Shown here one piece after another: positions 1 to 9,331 of a stretch of DNA of 64,000 nt (the first letter of the stretch is position 1; the number at the start of each line of letters is the position of its first letter). This DNA comes from Bradyrhizobium sp. KBS0727 (GTDB lineage Bacteria > Pseudomonadota > Alphaproteobacteria > Rhizobiales > Xanthobacteraceae), in NCBI RefSeq assembly GCF_005937885.2, contig NZ_CP042176.1, positions 5,947,501 through 6,011,500 on the forward strand. The letters are read 5' to 3'. The notes below the pieces were generated by a model. That model did not search any database and was not told the origin of the DNA. It worked only from the letters and a program-made list of their open reading frames with translations. The position numbers and the translations under genes are program-made.

Positions 1-727
1 AACCGACACCGAGCAACTCCGAAGCAGCGTGCATGTATGGCTTGCGAAAACTCCTCATGGCGCCGTTCTCATCGATGCAGGAGTCGGCAACGGGAAACAA
101 CGCCCAGCCTTTCCGCCGTTTCACATGCTGGAGACACAGTTCCTTGCAAATTTGGTCGCCGCGGGCGTCGAACCTGCTGACGTGCGACACGTCTTGATAA
201 CACATGTCCACACCGATCACGTGGGCTGGAATACCATCCTGGTTGGCGACACCTGGCAGCCGACCTTTCCCAACGCGAAGTACTATATTCCGAAGGCGGG
301 TTGCGACTTTTTCTCCGGCCTTGAGGGCTCCGCGCGTCCGAACGCGGACATGTTTCGAGACAGCGTAGTACCCGTGCTGAAGAGCGGTCAGGCTGAACTC
401 GTCCCGTCGGATGGTCGGGACGTTTTAGGCATGTTCCAGTATCATCCGACCGCAGGCCACAGCATCGATCACATGTCGATAGCGCTGCGGTCTAGGGGAG
501 ATACGGGCTTCTTCGCCGGCGATGTAATGCATCATCCGATCCAGTTTCATAAACCGGAATGGAGTTCGGTTTATTGCGCCTCCCACGAAGCGGCTGAACT
601 GTCCCGACGGTGGGCGATGGATTATTGCCTGAAGAACGACGCCACTTTCTTCAGCTCTCATTTCACTTCCAGTTCGGTTTGCAAGCTCAAACGGTCGGAC
701 GATGCCGTCAGTTTTGAATTCGTATGA
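1..727 (+). CDS. MBL-fold metallo-hydrolase, 5' partial
   Basis: Metallo-beta-lactamase-fold hydrolase of the lactonase/glyoxalase II-like group. The metal-binding motif HVHTDH is clear (about residues 59-64 counting from the GTG at 29). It is followed by a later AGHS histidine and by FFAGDV, which supplies the bridging aspartate. The reading frame is open back to base 2 and the sequence upstream of the GTG still reads as protein, so the true start lies outside the window and the GTG at 29 is probably internal. The substrate is unknown; lactones or thioesters are common for this group. The gene ends about 580 bp before the monooxygenase-esterase gene on the same strand. A role in opening a lactone product is an inference from that proximity only. 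Confidence 0.8.
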   Translation, partial: TDTEQLRSSVHVWLAKTPHGAVLIDAGVGNGKQRPAFPPFHMLETQFLANLVAAGVEPADVRHVLITHVHTDHVGWNTILVGDTWQPTFPNAKYYIPKAGCDFFSGLEGSARPNADMFRDSVVPVLKSGQAELVPSDGRDVLGMFQYHPTAGHSIDHMSIALRSRGDTGFFAGDVMHHPIQFHKPEWSSVYCASHEAAELSRRWAMDYCLKNDATFFSSHFTSSSVCKLKRSDDAVSFEFV

Positions 728-1306
728 GCGAGTCGGCACGATCGACATCGCGTATGGCGCAGGGCTCCCATGTGTGGGACTTTTGGACCTACTTGTCCTT
801 CCGATGATGCCAAACAGCCCGATCGCGTAAGGGCGTGGCGTGCACTTCAGGAACGCCAACAATTGTGGTCTCCGATTAAACCAGGTGCCTGACGGTCGAC
901 GGGCAAACAGGCACGCGCAGACCCATTGTGGCAAAGAGAACCCCCATTTGAACGTTGGTATGGCCGACGATTTGCAATTCCAGGCAAAGAATGCCTCGCT
1001 AGACGTCATTCAGGCCGGGCACTGGCCGCAGGTCGACTTGGCCAGCGACGTTGCCAGAACAATGGAAGGCCAATGAATCAGATCCGCTTTTGCCGAATGA
1101 ATATACAGAATGAGTTCCAGCGCGCGTTCGCTTACCGCATCAGTTTCGTACCAGAAGCGACCCAGCCAAAGCACCACGAACGCGCAGTCGCCTTGGCGGG
1201 AACCAGGCCCATGCCGCCCACACGGCTATCGAAGATTGAATTGCCGAATGACAAATCGGATGCGCGGCTATAGGCTACGGCAAAACAAAATGCACGGGAG
1301 GATGGC
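728..1306. other. Gene-poor gap; possible hydrolase remnant
   Basis: No complete gene is supported here. On the plus strand, roughly 950-1076, a short reading frame ends in AGHWPQVD-like sequence. This resembles the C-terminal catalytic-His region of alpha/beta hydrolases and may be a decayed remnant; that is weak evidence. The last 20 bases hold a good ribosome-binding site (GGGAGGA, about 1294-1300) for the GTG start at 1307. Confidence 0.3.
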
Positions 1307-4006
1307 GTGCCAGACGCAATGGTTGCAGCATCTCTTTCAGAAGCAACGAACGGCGGTACGACGCAACAGGTCGACGTCGCGGTGGTGGGTGCCGGGTTTG
1401 CCGGACTGTACCTTCTGCATCGGTTGCGAAAGGCCGGCTTCACCGCAGTCGTGCTGGAGGAGGCCAACGACGTCGGTGGAACCTGGTACTGGAACCGCTA
1501 TCCCGGCGCACGCTGCGACATTCAGACCATCGACTACAGCTACACCTTCGATCCGGAGTTGGAGAACGCGTGGAAATGGTCGGAGAAATACGCAACCCAG
1601 CCGGAAATCCTGCGCTACCTCGGTTTCGTCGCCGATCGCTATGATCTGAGGCGCGATATCCGCTTTGCCACCAAGGTCACGGCGGCGACGTGGGACGAGG
1701 CCGCGGAACGCTGGCGGCTCACGACCGACGGTGGCGCGGTTGTGTCCTGCCACAACTACATCATGGCCACCGGCTGTCTCTCCGCTCCCAAGCCGCCGGA
1801 GATCGATGGCGTCAAGGACTTCAAGGGCGAGGTCTATTTCACCGGCCGCTGGCCGCATGACGAGGTCAAGCTCGCCGGCAAGCGAGTCGCGGTTATCGGC
1901 ACCGGATCGTCCGGGATCCAGTCGATCCCGTTGATCGCTGAACAGGCGGCCCATCTGACCGTCTTCCAACGCACGCCGAACTTTGCGTTGCCCGCCCACA
2001 ATGGTGCCGTGCCGGCCGATCGTATTAGCTTGCTGGAAGGCGACCACCGCGCTGGCTACCGCGAGCAGGCTCGCTGGTCGCTCGCGGGCGTCCCGTATCC
2101 GCAACAAACGGCGGTGAGCTGGCAATTGAGTGACGCCGAGCGCCGCGAGCGGTTCGAGCAGGCGTGGGCCGCGGGCGATCTCGTCCACATCCTGACCCAG
2201 CTTTGGGCCGATCAGGCCGTGGACGTCGAGGGCAACGCGCTGGTCGGCGAGCTGATCCGCGAGAAAATCCGCGCGACGGTGAAACAACCCGAAACGGCTG
2301 CGGCGCTGAGCCCCCACGATCATCCGTTTGGAGCCAAGCGTCCTTGCCTCGATACCAACTACTACGCCACCTATAACCGTCCCAACGTTACGCTGGTAAA
2401 CCTCCGGCAGGAGCACATCAGGTCGATCACGGCCTCCGGAATCAACACCGACAACCGCACGTTCGATGTCGAGACAATCGTGTTCGCCACGGGCTTCGAC
2501 GCCATGACCGGTGCCATCATGGCCGTTCATCCGATCACGGGGCGCGGCGGAAAATCGCTATCCGACATCTGGGCCAACGGCCCGCAGACCTATCTTGGAC
2601 TTACAGTGGCCGGCTTTCCCAACCTGTTCATGATCACCGGTCCGGGCAGCCCGTCCGTACTGTCGAATATGGCCGTATCGATCGAGCAGCACGTCGACTG
2701 GGTCGTCGACCGGCTGATCGCGGCGCGAGAGGCCGGCTTCACGACAATCGAGGCGACCGCAACGGCGCAGGCCGGCTGGGCCCAACACATGGCCGACTGT
2801 GCAACGCTCACGCTGCATCGGTTGGCGAACACCTGGTACACTGGCGCCAACGTTCCCGGCAAGGCGCAGGGTGTGATGCCCTATACCGGCGGCGTCGGTC
2901 CCTACCGCAGTATCTGCAACGACGTCGTCAGCCGCGGTATGCTCGGTTTCAGGCTCACCGGCCCCAACGTCGCCGAGCAATGCAACGACGGCGAGGTCGT
3001 TCGCCTGCAACCGGATGTGCGGTTGGTGCTGAACATGCTGGCGGACATGAAGTTGGCGCCACTGGAATCGTTCGGAGCCCAGGGCGCGCGCGACTTCCTG
3101 GCTGAATTCAATGCCGCCCGTCCTGCTGGCCGACCGGTCGGTGACATTGTCGACGGCACACTCCCCGGCACCGATGGACCGCTGCCCTACCGTCTCTATC
3201 GGCCAGCGACGCCGGGACCACATCCGATCGTGGTCTATTTCCATGGCGGCGGCTGGGTGTTGGGCGACGAGCAATCCGACGATCCGTTGTGCCGTGACCT
3301 GTGCCGGCGTACCGGGATGATCTTCGTCAGCGTCGGTTACCGGCATGCGCCCGAACACCGCTTCCCGACAGCGGCAGAGGACGGCTTTGCTGCGACGCAC
3401 TGGATCGCCGAGCATGCCCCTGATCTCGGCGGCAGACCGGGACCGGTGATGGTCGCGGGCTGGAGCGCAGGCGCCAACATCGCCGCCGTTACCTGCCAAC
3501 TGGCGCGCGACCGCGGTGGCCCGCAGATCTCAGGCCAGCTTTTGGTATGTCCCGTCACTGACTGCACGTTCGATCGTCCTTCCTACACCGACAATGCGAC
3601 GGGCTATTTCGTGACGCGCTCGTTGATGTACTGGTTCTGGGACCTGTACTGTTCGCCCGGCGACCGAACCGATCCGCGCGTCTCGCCACTGCGCGGCAGA
3701 CTCGAGGGCTTGCCTCAGGCATTCGTGGCGACCTGCGAGTTCGATCCGCTGCACGACGAGGGTGTCGCTTACGCCGAAGCCCTGGCTGCCGCGGGTGTGC
3801 CGGTTGAGCAACTTGACGCTCGCGGCCACTTCCACTCGTCCTTGACCATGGTCGACGTGGTGATCACCGGCGTCAGCGGGCGCGTGCAGATGTCCGAAGC
3901 TTTGCGCCGGTTCGCCGGGCTTCCCCCGATAAGGAGGCAAGATGAGGAGGGTGTCCGATCGAGTCAGACGGCTGCACCGCACGAAATCAATGCGGCTGCA
4001 GGATAG
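1307..4006 (+). CDS. Fused Baeyer-Villiger-type monooxygenase and alpha/beta-hydrolase (esterase)
   Basis: A 899-residue two-enzyme fusion. The N-terminal part (about 20-540) is a class B flavoprotein monooxygenase. It has an FAD Rossmann motif GAGFAG (28-33), the GTWYWNRYPGARCD signature, and an NADPH Rossmann motif GTGSSG (198-203). The C-terminal part (about 600-890) is a hormone-sensitive-lipase-type hydrolase. It has HGGGW (646-650), a GWSAG elbow with Ser720, Asp813, and His841 or His843. In the known family logic a ketone is oxidised to an ester that the second domain hydrolyses. The Baeyer-Villiger fingerprint FxGxxxHxxxW reads FKGEVYFTGRW (172-182), so the normally conserved His is Phe178. 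The oxidation type is therefore uncertain. The start is GTG, preceded by GGGAGGA. Confidence 0.9.
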   Translation: MPDAMVAASLSEATNGGTTQQVDVAVVGAGFAGLYLLHRLRKAGFTAVVLEEANDVGGTWYWNRYPGARCDIQTIDYSYTFDPELENAWKWSEKYATQPEILRYLGFVADRYDLRRDIRFATKVTAATWDEAAERWRLTTDGGAVVSCHNYIMATGCLSAPKPPEIDGVKDFKGEVYFTGRWPHDEVKLAGKRVAVIGTGSSGIQSIPLIAEQAAHLTVFQRTPNFALPAHNGAVPADRISLLEGDHRAGYREQARWSLAGVPYPQQTAVSWQLSDAERRERFEQAWAAGDLVHILTQLWADQAVDVEGNALVGELIREKIRATVKQPETAAALSPHDHPFGAKRPCLDTNYYATYNRPNVTLVNLRQEHIRSITASGINTDNRTFDVETIVFATGFDAMTGAIMAVHPITGRGGKSLSDIWANGPQTYLGLTVAGFPNLFMITGPGSPSVLSNMAVSIEQHVDWVVDRLIAAREAGFTTIEATATAQAGWAQHMADCATLTLHRLANTWYTGANVPGKAQGVMPYTGGVGPYRSICNDVVSRGMLGFRLTGPNVAEQCNDGEVVRLQPDVRLVLNMLADMKLAPLESFGAQGARDFLAEFNAARPAGRPVGDIVDGTLPGTDGPLPYRLYRPATPGPHPIVVYFHGGGWVLGDEQSDDPLCRDLCRRTGMIFVSVGYRHAPEHRFPTAAEDGFAATHWIAEHAPDLGGRPGPVMVAGWSAGANIAAVTCQLARDRGGPQISGQLLVCPVTDCTFDRPSYTDNATGYFVTRSLMYWFWDLYCSPGDRTDPRVSPLRGRLEGLPQAFVATCEFDPLHDEGVAYAEALAAAGVPVEQLDARGHFHSSLTMVDVVITGVSGRVQMSEALRRFAGLPPIRRQDEEGVRSSQTAAPHEINAAAG

Positions 4007-4192
4007 CGCGCAGGGGCAACAAACTCCTTGACTACGGGCAGCCGTCGATCTGGGCCGGTCGACCGCTTCGAGCACGCGCGAGAGGGCTAGAAGTTGGGCC
4101 CTGATGATCGCGCCGTCCGCGCTGCAAGGCAATCGACGTCGACCAATTCACGCCACGCGTCACGACCCATCGTGGCGCTCTTCCGAAGCGCT

Positions 4193-4933
4193 TTAACGCA
4201 AAGTCAGACCGCCATCGACAGGAATGGTCTGTCCGATTACATACGAAGCGAGCGGAGACGCCAAAAATAGTGCTACGCCGGCAATCTCGCTGGTCGTCCC
4301 TAAACGTCCCAGGGGAATTTGTTTTTTCCAGGCTTCAACGCGGTTTGGATTGTCGGTCGTAACCCTCGTCATCTTCGTCGGTATCATGCCCGGCGCGATA
4401 CCATTGACACGGATGCCGTCGGGCGCCCAGGCGTCGCCGAGAGTCCGTGTCAGACCCAAGGCGCCGGTCTTAGAAGCGCCGTAGGCAGGGTTACCACGCG
4501 TGGAGTGAAGTGCTGCGGTTGAACTGATAATGATGATCGAGCCCGCACTGGCTTTCAGCATTGTATAAAAGCGCGCGCAGCATTCCATCAGGCTGTTCAA
4601 GTTGACGTCGACAACGTGCCGAAACCGCCCAGGTTCGAATTCCGCCTGACTGTAGAGCGCAATCCCTTGCGAGAGCACCAATACGTCGAGCGTTTCAAAC
4701 TCTGCATCACACCTCCGAACCTGCTCCGCGACCGAAACGTCGACCTGTTTGTAGTGTAGACCGCTCAAGTCGGAGTCCCCGGAATTTGCATATTCGACCG
4801 CATTTGCTCGGGTCCCCCATATATGGACAGAGGCGCCCTTCGAACGAAAAGCTCGAGCGATGGCATTTCCGATGCCACTGCTTCCGCCCACAACCAAAAC
4901 CCTCTTCTTCTCGAACTGCAGTTCCTGGCTCAT
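4193..4933 (-). CDS. SDR-family oxidoreductase
   Basis: Classical short-chain dehydrogenase/reductase of 246 residues, close to the usual 250. It carries the cofactor loop GGSSGIG (16-22), Asn111, Ser138, and Tyr151/Lys155 within YGASK. The usual NNAG is replaced by LSQG at about 87-90. The C-terminal IGQTIPVDGG is typical of FabG-like members. I chose the ATG at 4933. The frame runs further upstream to 5089, but that extension has no family similarity. It is the last gene of the reverse-strand set (ligase, DpgC-like, hydratase, SDR), 177 bp after the hydratase stop. It probably oxidises a hydroxyacyl-CoA or alcohol intermediate of that pathway; this is inferred from context. Confidence 0.85.
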   Translation of the reverse strand: MSQELQFEKKRVLVVGGSSGIGNAIARAFRSKGASVHIWGTRANAVEYANSGDSDLSGLHYKQVDVSVAEQVRRCDAEFETLDVLVLSQGIALYSQAEFEPGRFRHVVDVNLNSLMECCARFYTMLKASAGSIIIISSTAALHSTRGNPAYGASKTGALGLTRTLGDAWAPDGIRVNGIAPGMIPTKMTRVTTDNPNRVEAWKKQIPLGRLGTTSEIAGVALFLASPLASYVIGQTIPVDGGLTLR

Positions 4934-5110
4934 ATGAGATTCGGTCTCGATTGCTTGTGCATTATCGAAGGATGTTTTTCCGGGATGTGACCTTGCGAAG
5001 ACCCCGCAAGCAGGGTGGGATTCGAACGGAACCTCAGCAAATCGCAAATAGCCCCGCGTCGGTCGAAAGAAGAATAGCCGATCCTTCATCCGAAGGACCG
5101 GCCTTCGGCC

Positions 5111-5926
5111 TTATTTCTGGTCCTGCCAGAAGGTCTTGGAGATCTTGCGCCGAGCCGCGCGCGTGTCCGGTTTGGCAAAATCTTCCATGCCGGCGGTCGC
5201 AAAGCGGCCGGGCTTGTTCGCGAACGGCTGGATTGGAACCTCGAACGCCATCGCTCCAGAGAGCGGCAGATCGGCACCCTTGTTTAGGGCGAATTTCGAC
5301 CGCCGGACGGTGATGGGGTTCTTTGCGGCCATCACGGCAACAAGCGCATCGACTTCCTTATTGAGATCAGCCGGCTTGCAAATGCGGTTGACCATGTCGT
5401 GCCGCTCCGCCGTCCTGGCATCGAACAACTGACCGATCAGATTCCATTCCTTCGCCTTGCGACGTCCGGCGAAGCGCGCGAGGCGTGTAACGCCGCCCCA
5501 ACCGGGCGTAATATCCCAGTCGATCTCCGGCATTCCCCAGCGGCTTCGATCGGTTGCAATGACGAAATCACACGTCAACGTCAGTTCGAGGCCGCCGCCG
5601 GTGCAAACGCCGTCCACGGCGGCAATCGTGATGCAGGTCAGATCCTCGATCATCTGCGCGGTCTCCTGATACTGACGCGCCTGCCAGTACGGGTCGTCAT
5701 CTGTCCAGGTAAGGAAATCCTTGATGTCGTCGCCGGCGCAGAAGGTATCGCCCGCACCCCGGAAGATTAAAAACCGGCACTCGCGGTCCCTCTTTACCAC
5801 CCGGACCGCATCCGCGAGTTCGTCCGACATCTCCTTGTCCAGCGCGTTGTGCGCGGTGGGACGGTTGAATGTAATCGTGGTGATTGTTCCCGACCGGTCA
5901 AAAAGGATCTTGTTGTATTTGGACAC
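5111..5926 (-). CDS. Enoyl-CoA hydratase/isomerase (crotonase) family
   Basis: Crotonase-fold protein of 271 residues. The first oxyanion-hole segment is FCAGDDIKDF and the second is CTGGGLEL. PEIDWDITPGWGG carries acidic residues at the positions of the two catalytic glutamates (Glu, and Asp for the second). It would hydrate or isomerise a CoA-bound alkene. The start codon lies about 25 bp downstream of the inverted repeat at 5951-6007. This suggests the gene, with the SDR after it, has its own regulated promoter as well as read-through from the DpgC-like gene. The substrate is unknown. Confidence 0.85.
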   Translation of the reverse strand: MSKYNKILFDRSGTITTITFNRPTAHNALDKEMSDELADAVRVVKRDRECRFLIFRGAGDTFCAGDDIKDFLTWTDDDPYWQARQYQETAQMIEDLTCITIAAVDGVCTGGGLELTLTCDFVIATDRSRWGMPEIDWDITPGWGGVTRLARFAGRRKAKEWNLIGQLFDARTAERHDMVNRICKPADLNKEVDALVAVMAAKNPITVRRSKFALNKGADLPLSGAMAFEVPIQPFANKPGRFATAGMEDFAKPDTRAARRKISKTFWQDQK

Positions 5927-5950
5927 CGCATTCTCCTTCGCTGATTTATC

Positions 5951-6007
5951 AGTTGTTTAGTGCTACTCACCTAGCTGGTCTAGCGTACCAAGTAGCGCTA
6001 CGCAACT
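5951..6007. promoter_or_regulatory. Inverted repeat, putative operator (copy 1)
   Basis: Left arm AGTTGTTTAGTGCTAC (5951-5966) and right arm GTAGCGCTACGCAACT (5992-6007) match in inverted orientation at 13 of 16 positions. The spacer is 25 bp. The repeat lies directly upstream of the enoyl-CoA hydratase start. A closely related repeat lies at 9332-9375. The shared arms suggest one regulator, possibly the HxlR-type protein at 10746-11834; the assignment is inference. Confidence 0.6.
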
Positions 6008-6037
6008 TATTTTCCTCTGACTTCGATCCTCCGCCCT

Positions 6038-7498
6038 TCAGGCGACGCTCCTTTGCCGTCCAATCCAATGACGTTCGAGATTCCTGATGAGTTGCTCACT
6101 CAGGTGACAAAACACCTGCTGATAGGCGTAGGTCGCCATGTACCTTCGAAAAAGATCAAGTGGCTCCGTTCGAACGCGCATTGCCTTTCGGTTTGCACCG
6201 GCGCTCACCAGGCCCGACCCGACCACGCCGGTGACACATCTCTCGATCGCAGCGTCGATCTCCGACCGCGGAACGACTTCATTCACCAGGCCACGGGATT
6301 CCGGGTCGTCTACGTAGAAAATCCTGTCAAAAAGGATTGCCTCCCGGGCAAGCCTTTCGCCAACGAAGCGAGCGAGCCGCAAGTTCGCCGCTGCCGGGAT
6401 GATGCCCTCCTTTCTGGCAGGTAAACTGAAGTACGACCCGGCCTCCGCAACAACATAGTCAACGACGAGCAGAAGCTGGCACCCTCCTCCGATCGCAAAG
6501 GATTCGACGGCAGCTATCCAGGGCTTCTCGAGCGTCTGCTCGGGTTCATCATTCGGTTCTACCAAACCGCCGATCTGATCCGGACTTAAAACGCCGCGAT
6601 ACATCTTGTGGGCAAAACCCATGTCCCGGATCAGGTACTGCAGATACGAAAATTGGCCGTTATAGATCTGCGTGAGATTCGCTCCCGCGGAGAACACGCG
6701 CTTCCCGGCATATCGCGGATGATCCACATAGCCACCCCGGAGCACGCCAACCTGAAGATCAGGGTGCAGCAAGATCAGGTCGGCTGCGATCTCCAGCGGC
6801 AGGAATGTCGAATCGTCCTCGGCATTCAGGTAGGCGCTATTGTTGAAATAGATGTACCCCGCATTGCCCTTCGCTTCGACCTGAACAGTTCCGAGATCCA
6901 AACGCCTCTCACGCTTGAACGCGTTGAGAAGTTCGAGGGACTCCGCACGCGGCAACAACAGGCTTTTGATCAGATGATGGCCCAAGATGGGATCACTCAG
7001 TATCTGACTGAAGAAAAGCCCCTGGCTAATTTCGAGACCATCCTTGTCCTTCTGAAAAAGTTCGCGTTCACCGGCCAAGTCAGCCGCAGTGGGTAGCAAC
7101 CCTGGAAGACGGCCTGCCGCCTGGATTGCCAACTGTTCGATGCGCATGGGAGACGCGCCGTCATTGGTAAGCTCGCGATAGACCTCACCGGCGTGATTGC
7201 GGAAGAACTTCCATGTCGTATCCGCGAGCAGATGCACAATTGTGTTGCCGGCACGTAGTTCGTCCCCGGTGCGGGTGGATCTCAGGGGAAGGGCCTGCAG
7301 CAGCCCCCTTCCCACTTCGCACACGCGCTGCGCTGCCGAGAGATCGGGTTCAAAGCTGACTGCGCCGGGATTGCTGCTTGCAGAAGCCCGGGTGGGGCTG
7401 CTCTGCAGGCTTTCAACAAAGCAGCGAACGCCGTCTGGCGGAAGTCCGGCCGCCAGGAGTCGGGGCTCGCGCTCGATCGGAGGAATGACCTCAATCAT
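6038..7498 (-). CDS. DpgC-like (dihydroxyphenyl)acetyl-CoA dioxygenase homologue
   Basis: A 486-residue member of the crotonase superfamily with the long helical N-terminal extension of DpgC, the cofactor-free (3,5-dihydroxyphenyl)acetyl-CoA 1,2-dioxygenase of glycopeptide-antibiotic producers. The C-terminal half shows KRVFSAGANL (266-275), EKPWIAAVESFAIGGG (324-339), and YFSLPARKEGIIPAAANLRL (356-375). These are diagnostic for the DpgC branch, not ordinary hydratases. By family knowledge it would insert dioxygen into an arylacetyl-CoA and release CoA without a metal or flavin. None of the usual partners (type III polyketide synthase DpgA, transaminase) is present. It sits 57 bp after an acyl-CoA ligase, so an imported aryl acid may be the real precursor. 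It is about 50 residues longer than characterised DpgC. Confidence 0.75.
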   Translation of the reverse strand: MIEVIPPIEREPRLLAAGLPPDGVRCFVESLQSSPTRASASSNPGAVSFEPDLSAAQRVCEVGRGLLQALPLRSTRTGDELRAGNTIVHLLADTTWKFFRNHAGEVYRELTNDGASPMRIEQLAIQAAGRLPGLLPTAADLAGERELFQKDKDGLEISQGLFFSQILSDPILGHHLIKSLLLPRAESLELLNAFKRERRLDLGTVQVEAKGNAGYIYFNNSAYLNAEDDSTFLPLEIAADLILLHPDLQVGVLRGGYVDHPRYAGKRVFSAGANLTQIYNGQFSYLQYLIRDMGFAHKMYRGVLSPDQIGGLVEPNDEPEQTLEKPWIAAVESFAIGGGCQLLLVVDYVVAEAGSYFSLPARKEGIIPAAANLRLARFVGERLAREAILFDRIFYVDDPESRGLVNEVVPRSEIDAAIERCVTGVVGSGLVSAGANRKAMRVRTEPLDLFRRYMATYAYQQVFCHLSEQLIRNLERHWIGRQRSVA

Positions 7499-7555
7499 CG
7501 CATGTTCTCCATCAACCCTGTTTGCGCAAGGCAGCGATTCCGCCGCACGTCGAAA

Positions 7556-9289
7556 CTACGCAGGCCGGTCAGCCTGGGGCAACTGATGCAAAGACGGCGG
7601 GCGAAGTCCGAGTTCCTGCGCCGACTGCTCCGCGAGCAGATATTTCTGGACCTTTCCGCTCGCGGTCATCGGGAACACGTCGACAAATCGAACGTAACGC
7701 GGGATCTTAAAATGCGCGATTTGACCACGGCAAAATTCTCTCAGTTCCGCGTCGGAGGGCCGTGGTCCGTTCTTCAGCTTGACGCATGCGCACAATTCCT
7801 CGCCGTATTTTTCATCAGGAACTCCGACGACCTGGGCCATCTCGACCTGCGGATGCCGGTGCAGGAACTCCTCTATCTCCGCCGGTGAAATATTCTCACC
7901 GCCCCGGATGACCAGTTCCTTCAGGCGGCCGACGATTTTGCCACAACCATCCTGGTCTATCATCCCGAGATCTCCGGTATGCATCCATCCATCTGCGTCA
8001 ATCGCTTCGGCTGTCTTCTGCGGATCTTCCCAATATCCCAGCATAACCGAGTATCCGCGAACGCAGATTTCGCCGACTTGTCCTCGCGGGACAATCTCCG
8101 ATCGCTCATTGACAACTTTAGCTTCGACATGCGGCACCACCTTGCCGACCGTGGAAACCCGCCGCTCCGCCGAGTCGGTCGGCGACGTGATCATGATTGT
8201 GGCGCTGGTTTCCGTCATTCCATAGCCGATAACGACCTGCTCCATGTGCATGTCAGTGATAACGCGCCGCATCAGCTCCATGGGTACCGAAGCGCCAGCG
8301 ATGATCCCGGTGCGCAATGACGACAAGTTCCGCTGCTTGAAGTCCGGGCTCGCGAGTTCGGCGATGAACATCGTCGGCACACCATAAAGCGACGTGCAGC
8401 GCTCCCGCTCCACGGCTTTCAGCACCGCATCCGGCTCAAAGGCTTCGCAGGGATGAACGACTTTGGCGCCGAATAACATTGCTAGCAGATTGCCGCTTGC
8501 CATTCCGAAGACATGGTAGAGCGGCAGCGGCACACAAATGGCGTCCGACGAGGAAATCCCGCAGATCTTTCCGGTGAAGTACGAGCTGTTGAGCAGATTG
8601 CGGTGACTTAGGGTTGCTCCCTTGGGGCTTCCTGTCGTGCCGCTCGTGAACTGGATATTGATCGGATCGTCGCAGTTCAACCTGGCTGCGACATCGACAA
8701 GCAGCTGCCGATCCACTTCCTCACCGAATGCTGCAATCTCGTCGAATCGGAAGAATCCGCCGAGGCGTTCAGCTCCCAATTGAATTACGATTTCGAGTTT
8801 CGGAAGCCGCGCGGCTTTCAGCTTGCCGGCTACTGAGGCGTTCAGTTCCGGTGCAAGGGTCCGGACCATTTGGATGTAGTCGCTTCCCTTGAAGCGATCT
8901 GCCAGCACTAACGCCCTGCAGCCCGCTTTGTTGAGAGCGAACTCTATCTCGGCAACGCGATAGGCCGGATTCAGGTTGACGAGGACAAGCCCGAGCTTGG
9001 CGGCCGCATATTGGGTAACCGTCCATTCGGCGCAATTCGGCGCCCATATGCCGATGCGGTCGCCTTGCACCAGACCAAGCCTGAGCAGGCCGGAAGCGAA
9101 GGCTTCGACCTTGCTTGCCAATTCTGCATAGGTCCAAACAATCTGCTGGTGGCTGACAACAAGCGCGGTGCGATCGCCATGGCATTCAACGGTGCGGTCG
9201 AAGGCTGTTCCGATCGTATCTGACAGCAATGGAACATCGACGTCGCCGCGGACGTAGCTAACGCCCGAACCTTTCGCCCTCTCCGACAT
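7556..9289 (-). CDS. AMP-dependent acyl-CoA ligase (FadD-like)
   Basis: Adenylate-forming ligase of 577 residues. It has the P-loop-like FTSGTTGSPKGA, the YGMTETSA motif, the HTGDLG hinge region, and a C-terminal SGKVQK lysine. It would activate a carboxylic acid with ATP and CoA to give the acyl-CoA used by the genes behind it. It leads the reverse-strand set: ligase, 57-bp gap, DpgC-like protein, hydratase, SDR. It is divergent from a substrate-binding protein gene, with an inverted repeat between them 43 bp from the ligase start. The fatty-acyl-type sequence does not fix the substrate; an aromatic acid would fit the neighbour best. Confidence 0.88.
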   Translation of the reverse strand: MSERAKGSGVSYVRGDVDVPLLSDTIGTAFDRTVECHGDRTALVVSHQQIVWTYAELASKVEAFASGLLRLGLVQGDRIGIWAPNCAEWTVTQYAAAKLGLVLVNLNPAYRVAEIEFALNKAGCRALVLADRFKGSDYIQMVRTLAPELNASVAGKLKAARLPKLEIVIQLGAERLGGFFRFDEIAAFGEEVDRQLLVDVAARLNCDDPINIQFTSGTTGSPKGATLSHRNLLNSSYFTGKICGISSSDAICVPLPLYHVFGMASGNLLAMLFGAKVVHPCEAFEPDAVLKAVERERCTSLYGVPTMFIAELASPDFKQRNLSSLRTGIIAGASVPMELMRRVITDMHMEQVVIGYGMTETSATIMITSPTDSAERRVSTVGKVVPHVEAKVVNERSEIVPRGQVGEICVRGYSVMLGYWEDPQKTAEAIDADGWMHTGDLGMIDQDGCGKIVGRLKELVIRGGENISPAEIEEFLHRHPQVEMAQVVGVPDEKYGEELCACVKLKNGPRPSDAELREFCRGQIAHFKIPRYVRFVDVFPMTASGKVQKYLLAEQSAQELGLRPPSLHQLPQADRPA

Positions 9290-9331
9290 AAGCGTCCGCG
9301 CTCCCGGGCTATTAGCCCCACCGTGGTTTAT

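Noticed and set aside
1337..3499. Long reverse-strand open frames (1337-2530 and 2558-3499)
   Set aside because: They lie antisense to the monooxygenase-esterase gene, whose motifs are unambiguous, and show no family features; high GC produces such shadows.
4933..5089. Longer N-terminus for the SDR protein
   Set aside because: The extra 52 residues have no similarity to SDR proteins, and the Rossmann strand begins properly after the ATG at 4933.
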